The notes below the pieces were generated by a model. It searched no databases. It was not told the DNA's origin and saw only the letters and a list, made by a program, of their open reading frames with translations. A program made the position numbers and the translations under genes. From Phyllostachys edulis (lineage: Eukaryota > Streptophyta > Magnoliopsida > Poales > Poaceae), in the NCBI GenBank assembly GCA_036346405.1, contig CM070561.1, positions 32,592,338 to 32,656,337 of the forward strand: a stretch of 64,000 nucleotides of DNA. The letters run 5' to 3'. This document shows, piece by piece, positions 25,660 to 34,900 of the stretch. Numbering within the stretch: position 1 is the first letter of the stretch; every line of letters begins with the position of its first letter.

Positions 25660-26808
25660 GATAGACATCTGCAATCTTTTGGGAACTTATTCCATTTTAT
25701 ATGACATCCATTTAGATTATCTTTTGTGAATATTTCATATAGAACTTTTGTAACCTTTGTGCCCAGTTAAAATACACCTTATAAAATGAATGGCCAAACT
25801 ATCTCAAAAACTGAAGAACACAGTCCTTACTTGTTCTATATACACAGAGCTAAAACAACATCTATTTTGGATCAAGGGTTGATCGACCCTTTTACTGTGA
25901 AAAGGTTAGGAGTAATCTACGTATTCTCAATGGTTTAGTGATCTAAGATTGTTGGTTCTCATATTGTGGCAGTTTGGACGGTAGGGTGCCAAGTGCCAAT
26001 TTCGTAGTTGGGATCAGCCATTGAGGTGTCTGTTGTAAGAAACAAAATCTCCTACTACTCCGTAGTACATCAGTCTCACATAATAATGATTTCTTTGCAT
26101 TGCTTTGAAGAAACGCCACCCCTCCCTCTAAAATTACGAACAATCACCATGACGGACATAGCGGTACCGCCCACCCAAGACGACATGTCTTGGCCTATAA
26201 ACCGGTGTTGATCTAAACATGGCACGTCTGATCATTGTTGTTGGGCCGTGCCGGCCTGTGCTTGCCGTGCCCCACTGCCTCTGTGCTCGGCCGTGAGTGT
26301 GCCGCGCCCGCCCTCCTCTTCCTCGGTCGCCGATCGTGCCGTGACGGGGCCGTGCTGCGCCGAGCCCAACACTATTTGTACCGGGCTAGATCAATAGTCC
26401 CGTGCTTCAGGCCTACTCAGAAGGCACGGCCTATCTGGTCATCTCTAACCGCGAGAGTATAACTTTGTGAAATTCATGTGTTCCAAAAATACACTTAAAT
26501 TCCGAACAATTGCAAGAGTAGATTACGTTCAAACTGTTGCGAATCGGGTTCTCTTCACAGTTTGAGCACAAATTCTTCTGGTTACTTAAAAACAAAATAG
26601 AACAACAAATTAATTATTTAGTGTGTGCACACTTTTTAGTCTTAATGCGCGACCATCTCGTCTCCACTCGCTGTTGTGTTCTTCTCCGGCGAGGCAACGG
26701 TGACCGGCATCGAGGGGTTATGATTAGGGTTCACTAGGGTTAGGGAGGGGTTCACTGGGACCCCAACTGTAGATAGAGTGGGCGGTGGCGGCGAGGTGGT
26801 GGTGGCAC
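25660..26808. other. Intergenic; possible hAT remnant near 26210-26450
   Basis: Mostly AT-rich with no gene recognised. A GC-rich block at about 26210-26450 with repeated GGCCGTGCC/GGCACGG words resembles rice hAT-type repeats, but I could not define its ends or a TSD. The end of the stretch (about 26640-26808) is the left flank of the retroelement below. Confidence 0.35.
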
Positions 26809-27167
26809 TGTCACGTACCCCACTCAAATGAACACAAACAAACACCACTCGATAGCTTTAACACCCAAATCCATCACCGGCTTCATAATCTTTGGAGATA
26901 CAATTGGGAGAAATGGAAGTAGGAACTAGCAATTAGATCGGGAATCACAATCAAGGCGGGAATGCTTCGAGCGAGTTTGGGGAAGGATTAGAATGAGGAA
27001 TGGGGAGAAACTGCAGGAGGAGGAAGAGAGCCAAGCGTTTTTACGTTGTTTTCTTCAATCCCCTTCCGATCTTTATTCTTGCCCTTTTGTACTCTGAGTC
27101 AGGCTCCATCCCTTCCTCTTACCTCCTGGGCCCATGGCCCACCAATGAAGCCCACTGGTCTGTAACA
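26809..27167 (-). repeat. 3' LTR (minus orientation) of the gene-capturing element
   Basis: Matches 29777-30099 nearly base for base apart from an extra segment of about 36-44 bp (CACCGGCTTCATAATC...). Over the first 64 aligned bases I count two differences. Confidence 0.9.
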
Positions 27168-27484
27168 TTCCTCCCTCCTCGAATGCGGCTTGACCCCAAG
27201 CCGATATAGAAGAATCGTCATCATTACCACCGGGATCTCATGGTATCAGTAGAACATCCATGCCCAGCCTAACTGGAACACCATCACCACCATGCTTCTG
27301 CTGTGTTAGTATATGAAGATGAAGAAACTGCACTCGGTCAGAAGCATTGAGTCTATGAACTGCTTGATAGAGAAGCCTGGGCACTATACTCCTGTAGGGA
27401 TCCTACTCTCTTTTTTCCTTCAGATACTTGATGCAGCTCACCACTTTGGATTTCACATGCAAATAGAGGCGTCGGGCATTTTCT

Positions 27485-28195
27485 TTATCTCTTAGCTCCT
27501 TCTCTCTCTCTCCCTTTTGTTTCAATAGGCTTCCCAAAGAAGAAATAAAACTTGCCTAGTAACTTTGGTGTAACCACTACGAGATGCAAGCCTTGATTTT
27601 GTATCTCTCCCATAGAACCAGTCCTTAGCTTCAGACCATCTTCATTTATCGTCTTGTCAAGGGTATCATAGAATGGAAGCTTCAGAAGATCGTTGTAGTC
27701 TAACAGCACATCACATATATCATCCTCTCCAACCACTCCGAATGGTATTATTGTTGCTCCAAACCTTGGCGCCATTCTCACAAATTCATCGCTCGGCCAA
27801 AACAACTCATATTCCTCTCCTTTCTATGAAGAGCTTGGCGCACCTCCCGCATGCAACAACACAAAGTGCTTTTCGAAAGTAGCTTGTAAAATTGACCGCC
27901 GTATGGCACAACACCCATGATCCGATGGAAATCGAAGTCGACGAGTCGGCATGATGAGTGCTATGAGTTCTTGTCGAACATAAGAGGATGAGCTAAGCCT
28001 CGGATGTGGATTCCGTCTTTGTTGAACTCCCAGTAACGAGAGGACCAAGTTCAAACCCCATGAGCATGTGGTATCCAACAAGCACAAGAGACCCTCCTTT
28101 GGCGAGCTGCCGATCCCTCACTATCTTCCCATCGAAGTATCTTTCGATTGTTTCCAAGACGGCCATGGTGTTGGCCGTAGCTTTCTTGTCTTCCA
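27485..28195 (-). pseudogene. Captured fragment of a phytyl ester synthase-like acyltransferase
   Basis: Minus-strand frames carry segments diagnostic of the plastid phytyl ester synthase / diacylglycerol acyltransferase-like family (PES1/2): VGYHMLMGFELGPLV, FVLLHAGGA, FVRMAPRFGATIIPFG, VGEDDI, FYFFFGKPIET. They occur in native order, but spread over different frames (ORFs at 27993-28205, 27824-28087 and 27485-27805), so the copy is frame-shifted and lacks the N-terminal hydrolase part. Identified by motif memory. Intron-like gaps are not evident, fitting capture via RNA. Confidence 0.8.
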
Positions 28196-28199
28196 TGAT

Positions 28200-29037
28200 C
28201 TCCACTAGTGTTGAGCTTACTTTGTAATTAATTTCTAAGCTTTCTTGAGGAGTTTCTCCTGTAATGAGTTAATGGTGGTGACAACTAGTGTGTCTTTCTG
28301 GATTTTATATAAGCATTTCCCAATTCAACAACTCGGTGATTTCTTGGTTTACGTCTCGGTTGATTTCATTGAGATCATCTCAACAGATACCTCTATCACT
28401 CGAAGGATTGCCCGTGATGTGGATCAAGTTCATCGACACCTTCGTAGTTTTTGGCACATAAGAACCAACAACTATCATGCCTCCAGCTAAAGCTCTTTTT
28501 AAGTCAAAGTCATTTGGACAGATAGGTGGCTTTGGCTTGATCCCAATTCTAGCACTCACAAAACTTGCGGTAGTGCGGTATAGAATTCGCTTCCCTTTCA
28601 ATTCACTGGATCATTCCAAAGACAAAACGACCATGTCCCTCTCACTCATGACATTGACAATACACACAGAGCCCTTCTTTAGGCTCTGAGACGCCGACAG
28701 ACGCATTTGGTCCTTCTTTATGCAATAGATTAATGGAAATGGTTGAAATCGGGTCCTCGGGCGTCCGTCCTCTAGTCTTCTCTTCAACCCATGCGAGATG
28801 GGAAGATCTATAGCCAAAAGTCGCATCCTTGGCGAACTCGGTCTCACCAAGAGGAATTAATCTACCAGACTCTAATACTGAAACAATTGCATCAGCTTCT
28901 TCTGGGAAATGGCCACATAGAGTGGAATCACCTCTCAAGGTCTTTGCTGCAGCTTCAAGATTTTTGCATATATCTTTTACTAACAGTGCGGCCTTATCAT
29001 AAGAGACGCCATCAGTGCCGCACATTCTGTCGAACAC
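28200..29037 (-). pseudogene. Captured DUF1537 / four-carbon sugar-kinase-like fragment
   Basis: Minus-strand segments LRGDSTL, GHFPEEADA, GETEFAKDA, WVEEKT, TASFVSARIGI, VGSYVPKTTK and EINYKVSSTLVEI follow the order of the DUF1537 domain in the plant ketose-bisphosphate-aldolase class-II fusion protein (Arabidopsis At1g18270 type, from memory). The first half is in the same frame as the element's leader ORF. A shift occurs near 28650-28690 and further shifts or stops near 28390-28460. About 28 residues expected between VSVL and the RLIP segment seem missing, as if an exon was skipped or lost. Confidence 0.82.
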
Positions 29038-29775
29038 CTTATGTGCTCCTAACTGGCAGCTGGATAGATTAGGGACGTGCTCGTCGCCCAAGTCGATGGA
29101 GTGGACGGCGACGCCGCTCGGTGTGGGGGTGAGATCACTGGTGCCGTCACGTACTAGAATGGTGACGACCGTCGGCTCAGGGCCGGTGATGGTAGAGGAC
29201 GAAGTCGGCGGAACAGCCGTAGCGCGCACGGATGTTGGCACGCCGATGCTGCGGTCAGGACAAATCGTCGAATACCTGGTGGGCATCAGTGTGTCCTGTT
29301 TGTTGGTGGAGAACGACTTCGGCGAGGGGGCCGACGAGTGCTCCGTGGGCGCTGGAGCGACTGTGGGCTCTCCCGTCTCAGGGTTGGACTCGGTCACGAC
29401 TTGAAGGTCGCCGGCGTTAGTGTCGGGGCCTGACGTCGAGCACTTGGTGGGCGACTCAGGGGCGAGGGCGGCTTCTGCATGTGGAGTGGTTGCCGCCACG
29501 GCGTGGTCCACCGCGGTGACACAGGTGGCCGTCGGTGTGGGCATGGGCGGTGGCAAGGCATGAGCGGGTGCTCCTGGGGGCTGGATGATGGCCTTCAAGC
29601 CGACTACGAGCTCGTCCATGCGTACTGCTAGATCTTCCATCTCCACTGTCCGCTTCTTCACCTCAGCAATTAATTTGTTCAGTATTGCCTTGCACCGGGC
29701 TTCGCTCTCCTTCTCAGCGTCAGTCTTGGCCACCTCGGAGCTCGGAACCAGCAGGATCGAATGCTCTGATACCAA
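28642..29775 (-). CDS. Chimeric leader ORF of the retroelement (gag-like plus captured domain)
   Basis: A 377-codon open frame runs from the primer site into the DUF1537 fragment. The first ATG is at 29638-29640, giving about 332 codons; upstream codons in frame start inside the PBS (TTG). The N-terminal part has a charged, probably coiled-coil stretch (AEKESEARCKAILNKLIAEV), then a long Pro/Thr/Ala/Ser-rich linker. The last 131 codons are the captured domain. I recognise no zinc knuckle or protease motif. It may be expressed only if the 5' LTR is active. Confidence 0.55.
   Translation of the reverse strand: MVSEHSILLVPSSEVAKTDAEKESEARCKAILNKLIAEVKKRTVEMEDLAVRMDELVVGLKAIIQPPGAPAHALPPPMPTPTATCVTAVDHAVAATTPHAEAALAPESPTKCSTSGPDTNAGDLQVVTESNPETGEPTVAPAPTEHSSAPSPKSFSTNKQDTLMPTRYSTICPDRSIGVPTSVRATAVPPTSSSTITGPEPTVVTILVRDGTSDLTPTPSGVAVHSIDLGDEHVPNLSSCQLGAHKVFDRMCGTDGVSYDKAALLVKDICKNLEAAAKTLRGDSTLCGHFPEEADAIVSVLESGRLIPLGETEFAKDATFGYRSSHLAWVEEKTRGRTPEDPISTISINLLHKEGPNASVGVSEPKEGLCVYCQCHE
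29763..29774 (-). other. Primer-binding site (initiator Met-tRNA type)
   Basis: Minus strand reads TGGTATCAGAGC, the standard plant LTR-retrotransposon primer site, two bases inside the LTR border at 29777. It fixes the element's orientation. Confidence 0.92.
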
Positions 29776-29776
29776 T

Positions 29777-30099
29777 TGTCACGTACCCCACTCAGATGAA
29801 CACAAGCAAACACCACTCGATAGCTTTAACACCCAAATCCAAGTAGGAACTAGCAATTAGACTGGGAATACAGAAATCAAGACTGGGAATGCTTCCAGAG
29901 CTAGAGTTTGGGGAAGGATTAGCATGGGGAATGGGGAGAAACTGCAGGAGGAGGAAGAGAGCGAGCGGGTTTTACGGTTGTTTTCTTGATCCCCTTCCGA
30001 TCTTTGCTGCTGCCCTTTTGTACTCTGAAGTCTGGCTCCATCCCTTCCTCTTACCTCCTGGGCCCACGGCCCACCAATGAAGCCCACTGGTCTGTAACA
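29777..30099 (-). repeat. 5' LTR (minus orientation) of the gene-capturing element
   Basis: 323 bp, ending TGTAACA on the plus strand at 30099 and followed by TSD TGCAC. Pair of 26809-27167. Confidence 0.92.
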
Positions 30100-30902
30100 T
30101 GCACCACTTGCCGCAGGCTCGAAAGAGGGCGGTGGGCCGCAGAATAGGGGGCGGCATGGCAACGACGGCGTGGACGAGTTAACGTGGGCAGGGGATGTGC
30201 ACAGGAGGCAGTGGTGAACAGTGGAGTGGAGGTGGGAGTTCGGGGGTGGCAGCGGGTAGCGGGCGGCGGCGACGGTAGAGGGGGACGCTGGAGGCAGAGA
30301 AGACACCAGGTCGGAGGAGGTCGCTCCGTAAGACGAACGAGCTTGCGCGCACTGGTTAGTCGCGTCCATGGAACAACATCTAACCGGTAACTAATATATA
30401 ATGCAATGTACGCGAAGAATTTGGAGCACCTATAATCACTGTCCGCCTCAACTGAGCTCGTTGATTTTCGATTGGACAGCTCCTGAACACGCAACTCTCA
30501 CAAAAAAAAATTACTTTCGATGACTAGCCAATGCAAGTATAATAGGGCAGCCGGAGCCTATACCGATTACCGCCATCTCTCTCCTTATAAAAACGCAATC
30601 GCAGTGATAATTTTGCAACGGTTTTTTCCATATAAATTTCTCAACTCCTGGAGTTGATACACTTTGAGATTCACAGCACAAGTTTTGCTTCTGGAGCCTG
30701 GCAATCCTGAAGTAGCAAAGTGCGCGTGTCCATGATCCAAAGATCCGCTGAGTAGGCCCAGCCCCAAGCAGTGTTAACGGGGCGTGGTTTGTTAATACGC
30801 CAATTCGGCCACTGTTAGTAGATAAAATGATCTCTTTCACTTCACTTCACGTTCACTTCACGGTCGCCGGCAAACTTCCCAGCAATTAAATATCGGCCCA
30901 AT
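30100..30902. other. Intergenic; possible remnant of a minus-strand ORF interrupted by the retroelement
   Basis: A minus frame opens with ATG at 30367-30369 in a fair context (CCATGGAC) and is Pro/Ser/Ala-rich. Joined across the retroelement with one TSD copy removed, it stays in frame with the minus frame ending at 26642. No domain is recognisable, so whether it was ever a gene is unclear. 30480-30900 shows nothing else. Confidence 0.3.
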
Positions 30903-30914
30903 ACAACGTACACT

Positions 30915-31448
30915 TGATTGTACTTTTGCACGTCTCACTTGGTGGGTTGTTAGTTGTGTGTTTAATTTATCCCCCCTATGAGCATAGCAAACATGTTCGG
31001 GGATTGGTTAGTTGGAATTCCAACAACTTTAAAGTCACAACTCTTGGTGGGAGCTAGTGCTTTATGTTGGTCTATCTGGTTATGCCGGAATGATGCCGTT
31101 TTTAATAAAAAGATTATTACTAATCCATTACAGGTTATCCTTTTGACCGGGCATTGGCTGAAAGCTTGGGCAAATATACAGAAATCGGACCAGAAGGAGT
31201 CCATGCTGGATGGAAGCGTCCGTCTGGAGGTTATGACGAAGCAAATTTTATTTGCTCATGGGTGGCGGTTTAGTCAAAGAATTTGTAATGATTGAGTTTA
31301 AATTTCAGTCAAGATTTGCTTGTAAGGCTTATGCCAGTTTTAACAATTTGGATACTATGGTACCTTAAACTTTTTAATAAATTAGGCTGTGTGCATCTTT
31401 GATGCAGAGGCCGAGAGGGGTTGTCCTCTTCCATTATCTAAAAGAAAA
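30915..31448 (+). mobile_element. 5'-truncated LINE (non-LTR retrotransposon)
   Basis: The plus frame 30978-31295 encodes the C-terminal region typical of plant LINE polyproteins: VGASALCWSIWLCRND, then VFNKK, then HGWR near the stop. It is flanked by a perfect 12-bp TSD ACAACGTACACT (30903-30914 and 31449-31460) and has a short A-rich tail (TCTAAAAGAAAA). Only the last ~530 bp were inserted, a normal outcome of target-primed reverse transcription. It has no RT core and cannot move itself. Confidence 0.85.
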
Positions 31449-31460
31449 ACAACGTACACT

Positions 31461-31997
31461 CGGCCCATATGAAACAGAGGAGTGTACAGTGAAGTCTATC
31501 TATTGCCCCAGTGCTAGCAGCAGAACAACAACAGGCACAAGCTCAGATGCAGATGGGTTCAGGGTTCAGGAAATCAAGCAAAACAGCTACAAATTATACG
31601 ATCTCATGTGGACATGCATATGGATGAATGTGCATGTCCTACATAAAAGAGAATGTACATTGAATAAGCAAGCACTCGAGGAAACTACTAACAAAATGCA
31701 CAAGCAAATATGAGATGCATGTAATGGTCTACAATTCACTAGTGTTCCGGTAAATATTGTTTGCTTTCTTCAATTCTGAGACACCTAACTTTAATTTAAA
31801 ATACAAGTAAGTAATTTCACCCTCCTGAATCCTGATCTCCTCCTTATTGCCCATGCACTATATATCCTTGTTCTTTTCTTTCACTAATCAAATATATCTC
31901 TATCTCTCTCATATTAACACTTCAAAAAACCTTATATGGAAGTAATTAATTATACGAGAAAGAAAAAAGAATTTCCCGCCCAAAGTAGCACCTTAGT
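31461..31997. other. 3' flank of the endoglucanase gene
   Basis: AT-rich sequence that would include the 3' UTR of the minus-strand GH9 gene. I see no clear AATAAA on the minus strand close to the stop and no other feature. Confidence 0.4.
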
Positions 31998-34900
31998 TTA
32001 TCTACACTCCGCCACCGAGAGCCGCGGCGCCGTCGACCCCCGGCGGCACCCCTCCGGCGAGCTATCGTCAGAACCGGCCGCCGTGGCTAGGCGGTGCAGC
32101 CTCGCGAAGACGCCGACCATGGGCGCGGTGTTGTACGTGCAGGCCTCGGTCTGCATGTAGTTCCCGCGGTCGTCCCGGAACTCGTCGCGGCAGTTGGGCC
32201 CACCGACGATGGCGCCGGCAAGCACGTTGGGGTTGGCCCGCCCCCTGCCGAACCAGTCGTCGAACCCCTGCATGCACCCGATGAAACGGTTGTTCTCTTT
32301 GTGCGACACGATGGAGGCGCCGCGGTGGTGCACCCGCACGGGGAACCGCCGCCCGTAGCCGACCATGTAGCTCAGCCGCAGCGGGTTGCGCCCGAGGATG
32401 TAGTCAGCCTGCGACCGCGCGAGGGCCAGCAGCTCCCCCGGCGGCGCCGCCGGCCCGTCGGGGCAGCGGAGGTGAGTGCCGGCGCCGGCGAGGTAGTGGG
32501 AGTAGACGGTGAGGAGGAAGGCGGCGCTGGAGGCGTACTGGAGGTTGTTCCACTGGCGGACGTAGAGCATCCCGCCGGGGCTCCGGTCGACGTTGCTGCC
32601 GTTGTTCCGGCCGAGGCACGCACACAGGTAGTGCTCCGCCTTCGCCTTGTACTGCTCCAGCACGCCCCGGTGCTTCGCCGCCTGCGGATCGCCGTCCAGC
32701 AGCAGCTGAAAAGAGTGACAAAACATCGTCCACAAATTTACACGCGGAAAAAGAAACCACCTGCTTAACAAATTCGTAGTAATTAAGCACGGATTAAAAA
32801 GCAGGATAGCCTTATCAAAACATGCATTAGTTTAGTGCTAATCAATGTGCTTAGAGCACACAAGAATGGCTTGAATCTATGATACACGTATCCGGATCCT
32901 CAGTGGTCATCACTACAGAGGTCAAATACAGTGGTTTTACCTCAGACTTTTTACTGTAGCAAATACTGTAGATAGCTATTTTGTTTTTATTTTGCTCGGA
33001 CATTACAGCTTCCACCGTAGGAACTACGACTGGTGCACCCCGACCATCGCCTCTGGATCTCTAATGCATCAAATTTCTGGACTCGTACAAGTACGAATTA
33101 AAGCAGGCCAGAGTTATTTTGTGCGATGCTACTGCTTAAACTTGAATTGGGATGCAGCTCGACCGATCGATTTAACCAGTGAACCCATCTTTAGTTGGCG
33201 CAGTGCTGCTGTCGCCTGTCGGTGAGCGAGGCTATACGGGCACATGGTGGACTCGACCTGACCGGAGTCACGTTCCTGTCTAACCACTGACTCCATGAGC
33301 ACTTACTCACCGACCGGTGGGGCCGGGCGACGCGATGCATGCCGTGTGGTATGGGTCCGGGGGCATCGGCCACGTTGCGCTCTGATTTTAAAGCTGGCCA
33401 TAAAGCCAGCCTTTTGCCCGAACAAATAGCAATTGCTCAGAAAACGATTAGGGGGTTTGGGAGATGAAATAAAAGGCGGTTGCATTTTGATTCGCTTTAG
33501 TAATCTGCTTGATTTTTTTTTAAAAAAAATTGGCCCATAGAATATTCCATTTTCCCTTTTAAGACTAGCCCGCACAAGTGCATGGGAGCATCAGGTATTT
33601 TAGTTTGTTACCCAGACAACCTCCAATATTGTGTTTTAGCCGGTTCAAATAAGAAAAGATGAGACATTGAATCGATTCAATACATTAGAGGAGTCAATTC
33701 GAATAAAAAAATGTATAGAACTAGACTCTACTTAGGAGTCGATTCAAAACATTAAATAACTCATATGAGCATTAAACAATTACATAGGAGAGAGTGCAGG
33801 TGAGAGAGGATATTATTATTTTGTGGTTTTTTAATGTAACGTGGGTCCTAGTTATTAGTAGTAATCGGTTCAATACATTGGAGACAAACAAGCTCAATTC
33901 ATAGCATACTTACGTAGCATGACTTTAAATCGACATCGGTTCAATACACTAAAAATACTTTAAGGTTACAAAAAATAGTGGATTAGTGCTTGATTCCTTG
34001 CTTAGATATAACTGGTAGGCTCGAACCACCAATTTCCAGCAATCTTCTAGTTGGCTGTGCACAACGCAATAGCCTAAAATGTGTGGCACGCCAGAAAATA
34101 ATGCATGCTTGAGTACAAGTTAAGACTCAATAAATAATGTCAACGTCACGACAAGTCTAGCTACCACAGCAAAGTTGACAGCTACAGTAGGGACTAGCCG
34201 TATGCCATATTGCCACGAAGCGAACACTTAATTGTGAATGAGAAATTTCTTTCGTTTCTAGAGATCAATTATAGATGGGAGTTGACACGGTGCTCCCATA
34301 CGATAGCATAAAGGAATACGTAGACCAGAAAAAAAAAAAGCTATTTAGCCCAACTAGCCACTTTCATTGCGACATTTGCTTGGACCATCATGGAATTGTA
34401 CCACCAAGCATCCAATGCTAATTGCTTGGAAATGAAGCATATCCTAATTAATCAAGTTAATTACTCGTAGGATATATCTACATCTCTTCCTTTCTTCACG
34501 GCATGTAACAACGGAAATTTCAGCTAAAGCAAAATATATCCAGCCGTTCAGAAAAAGAAAATTAAGAAACACGAATTTAATATATTTTGAGCATGTTGTC
34601 GGTCATGCCCAAATTAAATGTCAACATCTTAGAACTGGTTGCTCATGTTCGTGTAGCAGATGCCTCCAAGAAACTTTTTTTATTATTTAATCTATTTTTC
34701 AAAAATATTTTAAAGATAGTCACGCTCTAACTTTATTTCCAATCCTGATATCTTTGGTCACGCTATAACGTGTGACGTGACAAAAATACTATGTCACGTC
34801 ACGTATCATGGCGCTGTCAAAACTGCCACGATAGCCCTCTGAGCCAATACGTGTCTGTTTTTTGACTGAGTCCTGTTACATCAAGAGGGGCGGCGTGAGA

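Larger units (their letters stand above)
26809..30099 (-). mobile_element. Non-autonomous LTR retroelement carrying two captured host-gene fragments
   Basis: LTRs at 26809-27167 and 29777-30099 begin TGTTACAGACC and end GTACGTGACA on the minus strand. Inside the minus-strand 5' LTR lies TGGTATCAGAGC (29763-29774), the initiator-Met primer site; next to the 3' LTR is the purine tract GAGGAGGGAGGAA (27168-27180). Flanks GGCAC and TGCAC are a 5-bp TSD with one mismatch. The 2.6-kb interior has no protease, integrase or RT. Instead it holds a gag-like leader frame, a DUF1537-type fragment (about 28200-29037) and a phytyl-ester-synthase-type acyltransferase fragment (about 27490-28195), all in the element's sense orientation. 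Comparable in kind to maize Bs1. Confidence 0.9.

Noticed and set aside
26210..26450. A defined hAT element with GGCCGTGCC words
   Set aside because: The words look familiar, but no inverted ends or 8-bp TSD could be located.
31998..32080. Truncation of the GH9 C-terminus
   Set aside because: The last residues differ from what I recall for rice, but all catalytic motifs are present and the tail of this group is variable.
32094..32768. Plus-strand 224-codon ORF
   Set aside because: Antisense shadow of the last GH9 exon caused by its GC-rich third positions. The same holds for plus-strand frames at 40355-41086 and 39541-40343.
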